From the NCBI GenBank assembly GCA_038501625.1, contig JAZAYU010000015.1:6036991-6100990 (forward strand): a stretch of DNA of 64,000 nucleotides, in the 5' to 3' direction. Numbering within the stretch: position 1 is the stretch's first letter; each line of letters opens with the position of its first letter. The translations under genes and the position numbers were made by a program. The stretch is from Corbicula japonica (lineage: Eukaryota > Mollusca > Bivalvia > Venerida > Cyrenidae). Below are positions 43,369-55,371 of the stretch, piece by piece. The notes below the pieces were generated by a model, which saw nothing but the letters and a program-made list of their open reading frames with translations, was not told the origin of the DNA and made no database searches.

Positions 43369-44229
43369 CGACCTGCACCTTGCAATGCATTTTACAAACA
43401 ATAATCGGAAATTTTGGATAAGAATTGATAAGTATTTTTTTAACTATTGCTCATTTTATAAATATCTCTTGAAACAGAGACATAGCAATGAACCTGCCAC
43501 CCACTTTCCGAATCTTTTAGTACCAAGATGAAGAATTAACTCTTAGAGGAACAAAAATTACCTTGGACACGAACATTGAATCGGCGAGAAATCGTCAAGA
43601 AGTTTATGGGTAAAGTGCATCGAATTTTATTACTTTACTCAGTATAGTTTTTGGCCAAGAAAAGTAGTATTGTTTGTAAACTCAACAGAAATTCAATTCC
43701 ATTTTAATTCCGCGTACCAAAACAAAGTTTGTGGTCAAATAAAACACTGTCGCAGCAAAATGATCCCAAGTATTAGGAAAACTGCAGAACAAAGTGATGA
43801 ATTATCGTCAGAATTATATGTGTGTGATAGAAAATATGCAAGTCAGGAATATGTTAGGTGGCCAGAGACAACTGAACAAACTCAAGTCCAAATGACCGGA
43901 TTAAAACAACACGTGAGCAGTCTCCAACATATAACGTTTTATTTCTTTGGTCAGGAAAAGACGACATCAATAACTTGTGTTTATTTTGAAAAACATAACT
44001 GCACTTATTTTTTTAGCACTGCACTTAACTCAAACGAACATATGATCATTTTGCTGCGAAATAGTTTGACCACATGTTTTGGAACAGAATCGGTAAAAAG
44101 GGTAGCATGTTCATTGCTATATCTCCGTTTCAAGAGTTATTTATAAAATGAGTAATAGTAAAGAACTTACCTATTCTAACCCAACATAGTCGACTTATGT
44201 TTACAAAATACATGGTAAGGTACAGGTCG
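43369..44229. mobile_element. older imperfect inverted-repeat element, arm 1
   Basis: The left arm (about 43369-43525, from CGACCTGCACCTTGCAATGC) is mirrored by the right arm (about 44080-44229, ending GGTACAGGTCG). Shared phrases include ATTTTATAAATATCTCTTGA and TAGCAATGAACCTGCC. Arms are about 150 bp and well diverged. The 158-codon frame 43670-44146 inside it matches no family I know and runs into the right arm, so I do not call it a gene. Likely a non-autonomous DNA element in the SCP intron. Confidence 0.65.
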
Positions 44230-45012
44230 GTTACAGTAATGAAACGACCTTACACGGTTTTGTGTTACACACGTTAACAGTACAAAGATTGGTCCATTCG
44301 ATGAGCCAAAATTTGATTGTGATTTTAATGGACAATAAAATATTGATTTAATGATATGTCCAATCAAAACTCGGATATACTTCATCAATGAAATAGTTTT
44401 CCAGCATGGCGGCGCATATAGAATTGAAATTTGCTTCATCTGAATAGTTTCATCGTTCTTATCAAGCACACTATCTATCAATTCATGTATATGCCTAGTT
44501 TCCCTAAGGGTTCTCCTCATCGGCAGAGAATATCAACACTGTTAAGGTCATATATATTGGAGCATTTTTTATTGTTTTGTTGTCAGAAGTTTTTACATCG
44601 TGAAATGTCAAAGAAAATGACATAATTTTAACACGATGGTGTCAAAACTTTACGACGTCAAAGCCAATACTGAGAATGCCGATGCTTGTCGATTGATGAC
44701 ATTTTTCCATACAGTCATTATTGATGTGATATAACAGGAGTTCATTAAATTTTATACAGACCATGGCAAAATGTGTGATATGAACGTAACAGTTTGCCTT
44801 TCTACGACACATTTAAGTAGACTTTATATATTACTCGTACTAATGTCACGTCACACTACAATTGAACTTTCTGATTGCCTCGAATGACGGTGTTGTGCGT
44901 TGTCGTTAAATATACCCTCGCCTTTAGTCGGACAAAACGCGACTAGAAAGTTTTTTTGGTAGAAAGAACAGTTGGTTTGGTTCAAATTTAATTAAACCGA
45001 TCTAATTAAATT
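44230..45012. other. SCP intron, inner end of the left arm
   Basis: No supported gene; the minus-strand frame 44176-44520 is unrecognised. The arm ends in a quasi-palindrome, AATTTAATTAAACCGATCTAATTAAATT (about 44985-45012, quoted here in pieces AATTTAATTAAA and TCTAATTAAATT). Confidence 0.5.
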
Positions 45013-46477
45013 TTTATCAGTATTTATGACTCTTAAAGTGACACTCCAATTTTAAATGTAGTTGGTGAACTAATTTTGAGTTTATGAAAAAGTAGTTGAA
45101 AGTAGTCCCAGCCTAAAACAGAAGTGAATGTATATGAGCCGATAGTGTAAGAGAGTGAAGAGATATGTCGACAGTCGAAATTTATGGTATTTTTTCCTGC
45201 TTCTTCTTCTTCTTTGACGGTGTATATGTTTGCAATCTTGCAGGTCGGTCGTTTATTTCGTTCTGTATACGTTAGACTGCGCATGCTTACGCATAGTTAA
45301 TCAGCCTTATTTGCATCCCTCTCGGTAAGGCGTCAATTTTCGAACTTAATAACTATATCCGTCTAAAAGAAGCAAACGAGTTGAATTTCTTGGACTTTTG
45401 TATGTGTTTTGTCAGTGGCGTTATAATTTTTATCAATTATTGCAAAAACGTACTAAATATTAACATTTTTCTTTCATATTTTATGGAAAGTCACTTTAAA
45501 GTCTTGTTCAAAGTTCGGTGAATTGGAAACAAAAAAAATCCAATTTTGATGAAATTTTATCAACTACTGTAAAAACTAGTGGTTTCCATAATTCAATTAG
45601 TTGAAATAGTAACAATTTGTTTGGGTTGGAGAAAATCTCGACAATTTTGATTTTTAAGATAGTTTAAACCAAAAGAAACAGTGATTGAATTACTAGACAT
45701 TTCTACCAGGGACATCACTTACGACAGCTGGAGTGAGAGATTGTTTTCAGATCATATCAGTCGATTTCGATGCTTTTCGTTTGTTGAGGTAGATCCGATG
45801 TGTAAGCCATGTTGTTTTAAAAATAATTAGGAAACAGGAAATTCATTAAAATATAACCGTTTCTGTCGACCTGTTTAAACACGGTCGTGGGCATATAAAT
45901 AGCAACCTGGGTTACCGCCGAGAACTATAAATTTAGGCAATATCCAATCTTGTCGATCCAAGAACTATAGATATAGGCTAAGAACTAGGGTCATCACCAG
46001 TAACTATGGTTACTAGATAGTAACCTTAGTTATCGTCAATAACTATTGTTATAGGACCGGTATCTATAGTTATTGGTTGATAAACAGAGATATCGCAAAC
46101 CGCTTTCCTCATCAATGATAGTCATGTTAATGTTAAAATCATCCATTGGTATAATTATAGTTATTGACAAAAACTTGGGTGGTAGCCCGAAAATTATAGT
46201 TAATTGTGCAAACCATAGTTCTCGGCGATAACCATAACTATAGTTCTTGGTTTGAGAACCAAGTAATAATTATAAAGAATAGTTTAACTTTAGTTTTCGG
46301 CTATATCCATAGTATCCAAGAACTAGATATGGGCGAAAACTATGGTTATCGGACCGGTATCTATAGTTATTGTTCGATAAACATAGATATCGGAATAATT
46401 GTGCAAACCAATTGCGAATACATGCTGTTTTATGCTAAAATCATTCATGGGTATATAATAAATGTATATATACTTAC
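45013..46477. other. palindrome spacer, remaining SCP intron
   Basis: Single-copy relative to the arms. About 45900-46460 is built of degenerate repeats of phrases like AACTATAGTTAT, including a duplicated block of about 110 bp: 46055-46155 and 46344-46460 share GGACCGGTATCTATAGTTAT. No exon is seen between the arm edge and SCP exon 1. Confidence 0.5.
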
Positions 46478-46578
46478 TTTTCCGCTTCGACGTCTTTAAC
46501 GTCCACTTGGCCGTCTTTGTTGACGTCGAAAGTTCCAAACCATAGTTTCCATTTAGATATCAGGTAATCGTTTGCCAT
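46478..46578 (-). CDS. sarcoplasmic calcium-binding protein, exon 1
   Basis: Minus-strand exon from ATG (46576-46578) to the donor AA/GTAAGT (after 46478). It encodes 33 residues plus two bases: MANDYLISKWKLWFGTF, then the EF-hand loop DVNKDGQVDVKD (residues 18-29) and VEAEK. Joining the two bases to exon 2 restores a Lys codon and keeps frame, giving 179 residues, the usual SCP size. The intron is 3.7 kb (42756-46477). The exon lies in the spacer of the palindrome and occurs once in the window. The TATA box and 5' UTR limits are not clear. Confidence 0.85.
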
Positions 46579-47542
46579 TGTTTACGGTGGATGGAAAATG
46601 ATCTTCAAATAAAATTTGTCTTTATTTATGATAGTTAAATGAACGCTTGATTAGATGGATGTCATCAATGCCATTATGCCATAGCTTTGTTTTTACAGAA
46701 CCGAATTACCAATATAACCACAAAAAATAAAACGACAATTTTACTATATTTTAGTTTTAATAAATACTTGAAATTATGTATATCTTTAAAAAAATAACCT
46801 AGGAGTAATTTAACAATGAAATAAACATGAGTATGGTCACGAGAAGTCTCCACGTACTTGTCGTCAGCGCGGACATCGTAACAGGCCCCAATGTTTAGCA
46901 CAATCTATCCTTGCTGGTTCTTGTCTTCCAGGGGCGTGAATGAGATGGAGACATACAAGTATCAAATATACTCAGTCAAAGTGTGCTTCTTGTGTTGTTT
47001 TTCTTGAAAAGCTTTACAATATAATATGGATAGTAACTTAATAATTGTTTACTTACGTTTTGGTAACCGTTGAAATGCGTAAGAATGTCGACAGCTTCCT
47101 TTTGACCTTAAATAATCTCGAACCAACTGGTGGACAATATCTCTGACGTAAATGCTAATCGGTTTATCGTTATTACATTTATCAAAATAGAATATCTTAA
47201 ACTATTTATATAAGTGCAGTGTTTGCAAAAGTAACAGTTAAAGATAAAGATGATAATGAGTATTACTGTATATACATGTAGATCGTATGATCGTATTTAA
47301 AACATCTTCTCTGCACAGTATCTTTTTATATGTTAATCAAACATGTTTGCTGTGTGAATTAAATGAAGTCATGCGCATAACTCAGTATAAACAAGAAAAA
47401 GTAAATCCACAAAATGCTGTTCTACACACGGGTCATCCGTAATATGGTTTATTAAGTCAATTCTTTTTACCAACCCTGTTTTTGTGGTCTCCAGTAAGAG
47501 TATTCAAATATAGCTTTTAAATAAGCTAGTAGACGGCACATT
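46579..47542. other. upstream of SCP, with possible minus-strand exon pieces
   Basis: Probable SCP promoter side. Two minus-strand stretches have coding-like composition: about 47058-47110, which reads GQKEAVDILTHFNGYQN and ends in a good donor (AAC/GTAAGT), and about 46845-46905, which reads NIGACYDVRADDKYVE. I do not recognise a family and cannot connect them, so they are noted only. Confidence 0.25.
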
Positions 47543-48324
47543 TAGCATTGTTGAACCTCATTTAAAAAAATGTGTTTTTCAAACGGTGTGAAAAATGCGT
47601 GCGGGTATTTCACAAAAAGTGTGAAAGCTACATTCGGAGACAAATTTCGTACGAACATAGCAACGCATTTTTCACAAGTTAAAATCTTATGAAAAAAAGC
47701 AGAGTTTTTAATCCATTTAACAAAGATTTTCTAGTAAAACGACAAAAAATTGTGTTAATAATACTAATTATTTCGTTAAATATTACTAACTTGGGACAAT
47801 TTTCGTGCAGTGCAACAGTTTTTTGTCCTTGGCCGACCCGTTTGTTCATATCCGTTATGCTGTTAGGAACATACATGTGAGGTGGGAGTAAAATTTAAGT
47901 ACAATACGGAAGTTAATCGCGGCATTTTATTGCTTGGTCAAGTGCTATGAAATTAAAAATATTAAAACATTGACAAAAAAAGAAGTGACTGCAAAGCCAT
48001 ACTTGATAGATTTCAGAAGTTACATATCAATTATCAAAAGCCTAGACCTTGCGTTTATTTAGATTTCAATATTTAAGTCTAGCACGTCTACTATTGCGTT
48101 CCCAAGGAATAATGATTAGGTTCCAATGAGATAATTATTGCGTTCTCACAAGATTTTATTGCGTTCCCACAAGACAAGGTCTTTCCTTAACGAGGTTAGC
48201 TCAGTCCACCAAAATACCTCAACCTCACTCAAAACATACTTCCTCCAAACTTGGGACGAGACGTGACGTCAGACGTTCGACTCAAACCCTCATCCGCCAG
48301 AATTCATGCCAGATAACATTTTGT

Positions 48325-48362
48325 ATCATCATCATCATCATCATCGTCATCATCATCATCAT
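48325..48362 (+). repeat. (ATC)n microsatellite
   Basis: Twelve to thirteen ATC/TCA triplets, interrupted once by TCG. Confidence 0.95.
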
Positions 48363-48458
48363 GCATTATGTTCATAATCTCTAGCTATTTTTGAAGTGAA
48401 TAGTTCGTATGTATTATTTGCATTAAAATAAGTATAATTGGATTATCTACAAACGTAG

Positions 48459-48673
48459 GGCGCAAGTGGTGCAGTTGCTATGGGTATTTATGCGGTTGTT
48501 AGGGATGCGAAACTGGTTGCTATCGACCTATTAGCGGTTACTAGGGGCGCTATTGTGGTTGTTATGGACCTTAAGACGGCTGCTTTAGGTGCGACAGTGG
48601 TTGCAATGGACCTTAAGGTGGTTACATGTACTTAGAGCGCAAGACTGGTTTGTCATGGACCTTAGGTGGTCTA
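48459..48673 (+). repeat. degenerate 43-47 bp minisatellite
   Basis: Five copies sharing GGCGC/GTGCG, TGGTTGCTATGGACCTTA and a GCGGTTACTAG-type end. It lies inside the TIR element. Confidence 0.7.
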
Positions 48674-48975
48674 TCTAGCGTCCATATTGCGACGTTAAAT
48701 TAGCTTCAATTTAACGGCGTTGTGACGTTTAACAGCGCTACAATTATCAACTGTCTAAATAGAATGTTTGAAATTAACTGACACGTTAATTTTGTTTATC
48801 TTTAATAATAGGATGTACAATAATTTGAACACTTGATGTGAAAATTACGTTCAGACTAACAATCGAAAAAAAGTCAAACATATAATTCACATAGCCGATT
48901 TGTGAAAAAGTCGCACGTATTTTTAACACCTTGTGAAAAAACGCGTTTTGTGAAAATTGAGGTTCAACATAGCAT

Positions 48976-50252
48976 ATTGAATTGAAATGGATGTGATGTT
49001 AACGCTTTTAAATTTTTGCATGGAAAATGAAATAATTTTTTGTGGCCAAAATACTTTATTGTGCTGTATACAAGCGAACACCGACAGATCAGGCGGAAAG
49101 TAAACTAAAATAGACTATTTTACAATACAATCTAATGCGATATGTCTTGTGAAAGAGAATGTACACTTGTGTAATGGCAATGGCCGAAACATTTTGTGAT
49201 AAAAGAGTTTATACAGACCTGTTTACACGGATACAAAAAATAAAATCTAGCAATTTTACTATACTTTTGCATTTTTAAACTGAAAACTGAAGAAAAAACA
49301 AATACACATACAATTTGAAAGTAAAAATAATAAATAATAACGGAACGTTAAATCTCGTAAACTATCGCGATTCCTTCTAGATTTATAATGGGCCCAGGCA
49401 CATCACGAGGCTCGGCATCACTTTCCCACATTACAGTAGAAATTCTTCGTTTATAGTTCCATAGAGACAATTATCGATTGATACTCATCACATCGCACAA
49501 AATTCAATCGGACTGATGTTGTTAAACTGTGGCATACAACTTGAGATCCACATATGATGTCTTCATTTACACCCAGAGACCTTTAATAGAGTTTACTTTC
49601 ATACACACACCGAGAAAACACTGGCAGCAATGCAAACATACAATATTTATCAGCGATGCCTGGACTATTCTGCGTAAGTCTAAAACTAGGGTCGAACAAT
49701 TCTAGGGACGAATATCCCAGGAAACGTTTGACTGTTTCACCTCGCACGTCTCTACTTCAGTAGAAAAGTCACAGTAGTTAACCAATTTTGTCTGGCGGAT
49801 ATAGCCACCAGAGAATCCTTAGAGAGTTTAAGCTATCTTTCCTTGAGGTTTAAGTATAGGTGGCGTTCTGCAAGTTTATAGGTAAAATACATGCTGCTGG
49901 AGATTAACAACTTAACACCAGTTAGTATTATTTTAAAAATACAATGGATGCCTTTCACTTAACAGGATTGCTAAAAGCAATTTGGTGCAACTTAACCTGG
50001 TTACTGGTTTAATGCAGTACATTATGTTGAAATACCTACTATACTGAAAATTGTTGAAATTTGAGATGCACAAATTCTGCAAAATATTTACCATATCCTG
50101 TCCTTCAGTGCGTTGTTTATATTCTAGTTGCTTTGTTTCAATAAAGTACCTTTTTTGTTTATCACAAACAGTAAATATCATGTTTTCATGATGAGCGATA
50201 AGCCTAGGAAAGAAATGTTTATTTAGATACAGGCAAAAATTAAAGGCCATAC
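48976..50252. other. rest of the palindrome spacer
   Basis: AT-rich. One minus-strand stretch (49363-49480) reads like an end of a protein (ISTVMWESDAEPRDVPGP, then NLEGIAIVYEI and a stop) and could be a terminal exon fragment, but no acceptor or family was recognised. The minus-strand frame 49933-50250 is unrecognised. The right edge is the start of arm 2. Confidence 0.3.
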
Positions 50253-51035
50253 AATTTAATTAGATCGGTTTAATTAAATTTGAACCAAACCAACTGTTCT
50301 TTCTACCAAAAAAACTTTCTAGTCGCGTTTTGTCCGACTAAAGGCGAGGGTATATTTAACGACAACGCACAACACCGTCATTCGAGGCAATCAGAAAGTT
50401 CAATTGTAGTGTGACGTGACATTAGTACGAGTAATATATAAAGTCTACTTAAATGTGTCGTAGAAAGGCAAACTGTTACGTTCATATCACACATTTTGCC
50501 ATGGTCTGTATAAAATTTAATGAACTCCTGTTATATCACATCAATAATGACTGTATGGAAAAATGTCATCAATCGACAAGCATCGGCATTCTCAGTATTG
50601 GCTTTGACGTCGTAAAGTTTTGACACCATCGTGTTAAAATTATGTCATTTTCTTTGACATTTCACGATGTAAAAACTTCTGACAACAAAACAATAAAAAA
50701 TGCTCCAATATATATGACCTTAACAGTGTTGATATTCTCTGCCGATGAGGAGAACCCTTAGGGAAACTAGGCATATACATGAATTGATAGATAGTGTGCT
50801 TGATAAGAACGATGAAACTATTCAGATGAAGCAAATTTCAATTCTATATGCGCCGCCATGCTGGAAAACTATTTCATTGATGAAGTATATCCGAGTTTTG
50901 ATTGGACATATCATTAAATCAATATTTTATTGTCCATTAAAATCACAATCAAATTTTGGCTCATCGAATGGACCAATCTTTGTACTGTTAACGTGTGTAA
51001 CACAAAACCGTGTAAGGTCGTTTCATTACTGTAAC
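50253..51035. other. mirror of the arm-1 inner end
   Basis: Same content as 44230-45012 in reverse; no gene supported. Confidence 0.5.
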
Positions 51036-51896
51036 CGACCTGTACCTTACCATGTATTTTGTAAACATAAGTCGACTATGTTGGGTTAGAATAGGTAAGT
51101 TCTTTACTATTACTCATTTTATAAATAACTCTTGAAACGGAGATATAGCAATGAACATGCTACCCTTTTTACCGATTCTGTTCCAAAACATGTGGTCAAA
51201 CTATTTCGCAGCAAAATGATCATATGTTCGTTTGAGTTAAGTGCAGTGCTAAAAAAATAAGTGCAGTTATGTTTTTCAAAATAAACACAAGTTATTGATG
51301 TCGTCTTTTCCTGACCAAAGAAATAAAACGTTATATGTTGGAGACTGCTCACGTGTTGTTTTAATCCGGTCATTTGGACTTGAGTTTGTTCAGTTGTCTC
51401 TGGCCACCTAACATATTCCTGACTTGCATATTTTCTATCACACACATATAATTCTGACGATAATTCATCACTTTGTTCTGCAGTTTTCCTAATACTTGGG
51501 ATCATTTTGCTGCGACAGTGTTTTATTTGACCACAAACTTTGTTTTGGTACGCGGAATTAAAATGGAATTGAATTTCTGTTGAGTTTACAAACAATACTA
51601 CTTTTCTTGGCCAAAAACTATACTGAGTAAAGTAATAAAATTCGATGCACTTTACCCATAAACTTCTTGACGATTTCTCGCCGATTCAATGTTCGTGTCC
51701 AAGGTAATTTTTGTTCCTCTAAGAGTTAATTCTTCATCTTGGTACTAAAAGATTCGGAAAGTGGGTGGCAGGTTCATTGCTATGTCTCTGTTTCAAGAGA
51801 TATTTATAAAATGAGCAATAGTTAAAAAAATACTTATCAATTCTTATCCAAAATTTCCGATTATTGTTTGTAAAATGCATTGCAAGGTGCAGGTCG
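51036..51896. mobile_element. older imperfect inverted-repeat element, arm 2
   Basis: Mirror copy of the element at 43369-44229, same diverged arms. It was present before the large duplication. Confidence 0.65.
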
Positions 51897-51940
51897 ATTC
51901 CCCGCTTTGGTTACACCAACCAATATTTTAATTTTGTCCT

Positions 51941-52372
51941 GTCCAATGCACAGACACTTGTTTAGGGGTCCTTTGCTGGCCCTATATGCATATAGAGCTA
52001 TATAGGCCAATATATAGGCTTACAGGTCTCTAGATCCAAAAGTGGACAATTTCAGGAAATAAACGGGTGATCTACAGCATGAGATACAACTACAATCACT
52101 TAGAACACAAAGTATCCCAGTTTAAAAAAAAATACCCGTTCATACATAACTTTACCAATTCAGTTATGTATGAACGGGTTTTTTTTTTTAAACTGGGATA
52201 TTTTGTGTTCTAAGTGATTGTAGTTGTATCTCATGCTGTAGATCATCTGTTTATTTCCTGAAATTGCCCACTTTTGGATCTAGAGACCTGTAAGCCTATA
52301 TATAGGCCTATATAGCTCTATAGGCATATAGGGCCACCAAAGGACCCCTAAACAAGTGTCTGTGGTCCAATG
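51941..52372. mobile_element. 416-bp hairpin MITE, 8-bp TSD, arm 2
   Basis: Element 51949-52364 with GTCCAATG on both sides (51941-51948 and 52365-52372), the reverse complement of the arm-1 duplication. The TSDs are intact here too, so the MITE inserted before the large duplication. Confidence 0.9.
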
Positions 52373-52422
52373 GCTGATATTCCTCGTTGTGTCTTTTCCC
52401 TTTTTCTTGAAACCAAATGAGA

Positions 52423-52488
52423 AAATTCAGGTAAATTAATTAAACTGACAAAATGGTCATGCAATCGGCAAGACATGTATCATGTTAA
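52423..52488. repeat. 66-bp inverted repeat, intronic half, arm 2
   Basis: Mirror of 42777-42842; partner at about 53567-53633. Confidence 0.85.
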
Positions 52489-52509
52489 ATGGAATCGGTT
52501 TGTTTTTAG

Positions 52510-52948
52510 ATCGAAGTTCATTCAATTAAATCATTTGGAGGCTGACAAAAGAGAAGCCGCCATGAAAGGCTTTGCAACATGGTGGAACGACTACGTTTTC
52601 TGGGGAAAATCGGAAACAACAGAGGCGCAGTTCGTGCACGACATGAACACAGCATTCCAAGCCGACAAGGGCAAGTTTGTTGAAAAAATGAGGCAGGGAT
52701 TTGAAGACATCCTTAAGATCATTGATGTTAACGACGATGGCTTCATATCTCTTGACGAATGGAATACCCTGTTTAAAGCAGCCGGGCACGACAATAAACA
52801 GCTGGATGAGAAGTTCTTCGAGAACTACAAACCGGTAGATGGAAAAATCCCTCGGGATACGCTAAGAGAGTCGTTTGTTCAGTTTGTTACTTGTGAAGAT
52901 AGTTCTAAAGAAGATTTAGTCAAGGCGGCGATACAAGCTGCTGTCTGA
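52510..52948 (+). pseudogene. orphan copy of SCP exon 2
   Basis: Encodes the same 145 residues as 42317-42755; I see one synonymous difference (GGC versus GGA in the KGF codons). The acceptor TTTTTAG is intact at 52509. No plus-strand first exon with the SCP start lies in the spacer to its left, and the only exon 1 faces the other way. It can be expressed only if spliced to some other upstream exon, or if the true gene structure differs from this assembly. The reading frame is undamaged, so loss is recent or the copy is used. Confidence 0.8.
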
Positions 52949-53903
52949 ATAAACATGGTAACTATTAACATTGAAATAAACGTTGGAAACTGGTGTCAGC
53001 GCCAAGTGACGTATATACAAACGCATATTTACCCGTAGTTCAATGCAAAAAAGAGGTTCAGATATATATTCTCTTTTTCTGGTTTTAATAAAACAGTCCA
53101 AACACATTTCAGGTTTTCTAAATATTTTCAGATGATTTTGTCATGATGTCGCTTTCATTATGATCCTCATAGTTAGCAATGTTTTTCACGTATGTCGTCC
53201 GAACAATGCCGTTTATATTGGGTCTCGCGATAACCAACCAGGTTAAACACTTTAATATTTTTCTCTGTTCAACCTACCTAAATATTTAATTTATCACTGA
53301 TCAAGTCTGTTAAATTGTACCGACTGATTAATATCTAATGGTTTCTTCTCTACTTAAGATTTTTCAGTTCCAGGTTCGATAAAGGTTTCCAAGTTGAAAT
53401 ACATATTAATTTCTTTAAACTTTAATTTTAAGGTTTTAACATATTTTATTTATGAAAAGTGGTTGTTTCCATCCTGCGAGTTTTGCGCTGTATTCAGTTC
53501 GAGTGTCTTAAAACTAATAATGCATTTAAACAAAGCATGACTCTTTTCTTCGAATTTAGGAGGTGGTTAACATGATAGATGTCTTGCCGATTGCATGGCC
53601 ATTTTTGTCAGTTTAATTAATTTACCTGAATTTAACATAAATATCGCACCTTTTCGCTTTATATCGAAAAAGTGAAATATGCATATTAGGAATCGCCACA
53701 CTCTAGTGTTACGAACGGACCTACACAGACAGGATGGGCAACTTCACTGTTGGGGCTAATAAAAAGTGAAGTATGCATATCAGGAATGGACACATCCAGC
53801 AGACACAGCCTATAAGGTCAGAGGACAGTAAATAGAAAAGCCTGTCGCGGATTGGACAATTTTGTCTAGGGACGATTCGGGCTTAATTTATTTTCAAAGA
53901 TTC
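52949..53903. other. mirror of the LTR-SCP interval
   Basis: Same content as 41361-42316 in reverse, including the outer 66-bp repeat half at about 53567-53633 and two dispersed ATGCATATCAGGAAT-type repeats. Confidence 0.5.
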
Positions 53904-55371
53904 TGTGGCGTCCCAACTATATTTAAGTCACACGAAAGCTATAAGAAAGTTAATATGCCGGCGGACAAATGTTTATCTCAGACCATAATTTTGGTAGCGA
54001 TTTGGTAGCGTAAATATAACCTATTAACTAGAAAACGAACACCATGTATAAGTTTCAATATAATATAATTTTAATTATTCATTTAATCCACACGGTAACA
54101 ACATTTATTCATAAGATGCAATGCAAGTTCACGATAAATGCACAAATTATAAATTGCACAGAAGACAAATGCACAATTAAGCAAAATAAACACGAGGACG
54201 AACTAAAGGGGGGAGGTAAGGGAGAGGGAAGGGGCACAGGGATCTGTCACCGGGGGAAAGGGGGAGGGGAAGGGGGTTAAATATCGAGGGTAAATAACGG
54301 TATAGCGATCTCTACAACGCGCCTGCACGTCGCAAAAACGGATATTAAAAGTGTGCCTTAACCGCAACCAAGTGTCTTCACAGCGCAAATAAAGATGATA
54401 AATGAAGGTGTGCCTTCACACGCACTAGCGGTCCAACTCCGCACTGTGCCTTCACAGCACAAATGAGAGTTCTAATTAACTAAAAGGTCGCGCCTTCACC
54501 ACACTAGCGGTCCAACCCCGCATGTGTCTTCACAGCGCAAATAAAAGATAAGCGCCTTCACTACACTAAAGCGGTCCAACCCCGCAATCACGGTATTAAG
54601 ATACACTTTAAATAATGCCGCAATATAATCTGCTTAAATAATGAAAAAAAAAAATAACCGATTTTTGGCGACAGATCCAAACGGAAAATGGGAATATACC
54701 TGACACAAAGTGACGTGGCTTAACAGCACGGAATCTAGCCTCGGAGAACCGCGTTAAAATTCAAATTTAGCCTTTTAAGGAACTCTGCGGACGATTCTGG
54801 ACAATTGTCCGGAATATCATTCTCTGATTGGATAATCACAATTGTCCAGAATCCCGATAACGCGATTGGTTAATGCAATCCAATATGGCAGCGCCCATAT
54901 GAATCAATAATGGCGGCGACTTTAAACAATAAATGTATTTATTTTACCGATTACAGCGTTATTAAATGAAGTAATACTTAATAATGTCGTGGAAATAATG
55001 CAGAACATTATTTATGAGTAAACTGAGGTGAGTTTCCTCGAATAAAAGTTATATTACCGAAGAAATAAAGCAACATCACGGTAGTTATTATCAACAATAA
55101 TAATGCTATGCATAATTATACGCGGAATTCAAAGGGGAGGGATGGGATTAGGGTCTCAGGAGGGACAAATAAATGTAAAGGGGATACACGAGTTTGAGCC
55201 GAGGCTGATCACTCTGGGAAAGGGTCATTGCAGGCTGGGGCAGGGACGGATCATGCTGGGGAAGGGTCATTGTAGGCTGGGGCGGGGACGGATCATGCTG
55301 GGGCAGGGTCATTGTTGGCTGGGGCAGGGACGGATCATGCTGGGGCATGGGGGCAGGGTCATTGTATTACC
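53904..55371 (-). repeat. 3' LTR, copy 2
   Basis: Mirror of 39894-41360, including the lost TG and the extra stretch of about 30 bp that distinguish the 3' from the 5' LTR. Confidence 0.9.

Larger units (their letters stand above)
31268..45012 (+). repeat. left arm of a large inverted repeat
   Basis: Every position is mirrored in 50253-64000: mirrored coordinates sum to 95264-95269, drifting by a few bases at small indels. The left limit is set only by the window end at 64000 and may lie further left. The right limit is sharp: ...CCGATCTAATTAAATT matches through 45012, then diverges. Confidence 0.95.
47543..48975. mobile_element. 1.4-kb non-autonomous TIR element with 6-bp TSD
   Basis: TGTTGAACCTCA (47549-47560) is mirrored by TGAGGTTCAACA (48958-48969). 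Similarity continues inward for about 75 bp with TTTTTCACAA-type phrases. TAGCAT flanks both sides (47543-47548 and 48970-48975), a 6-bp target-site duplication. No transposase is seen. It carries a TATTGCGTTCCCACAAGA repeat (about 48090-48175), a TCA microsatellite and a 43-47 bp minisatellite. The superfamily is not assigned. Confidence 0.75.

Noticed and set aside
43670..44146. 158-codon frame in the arm, plus mirror copy 51119-51595
   Set aside because: No recognised family; the end runs into the inverted-repeat arm of an element. Conservation between arms only reflects the recent duplication.
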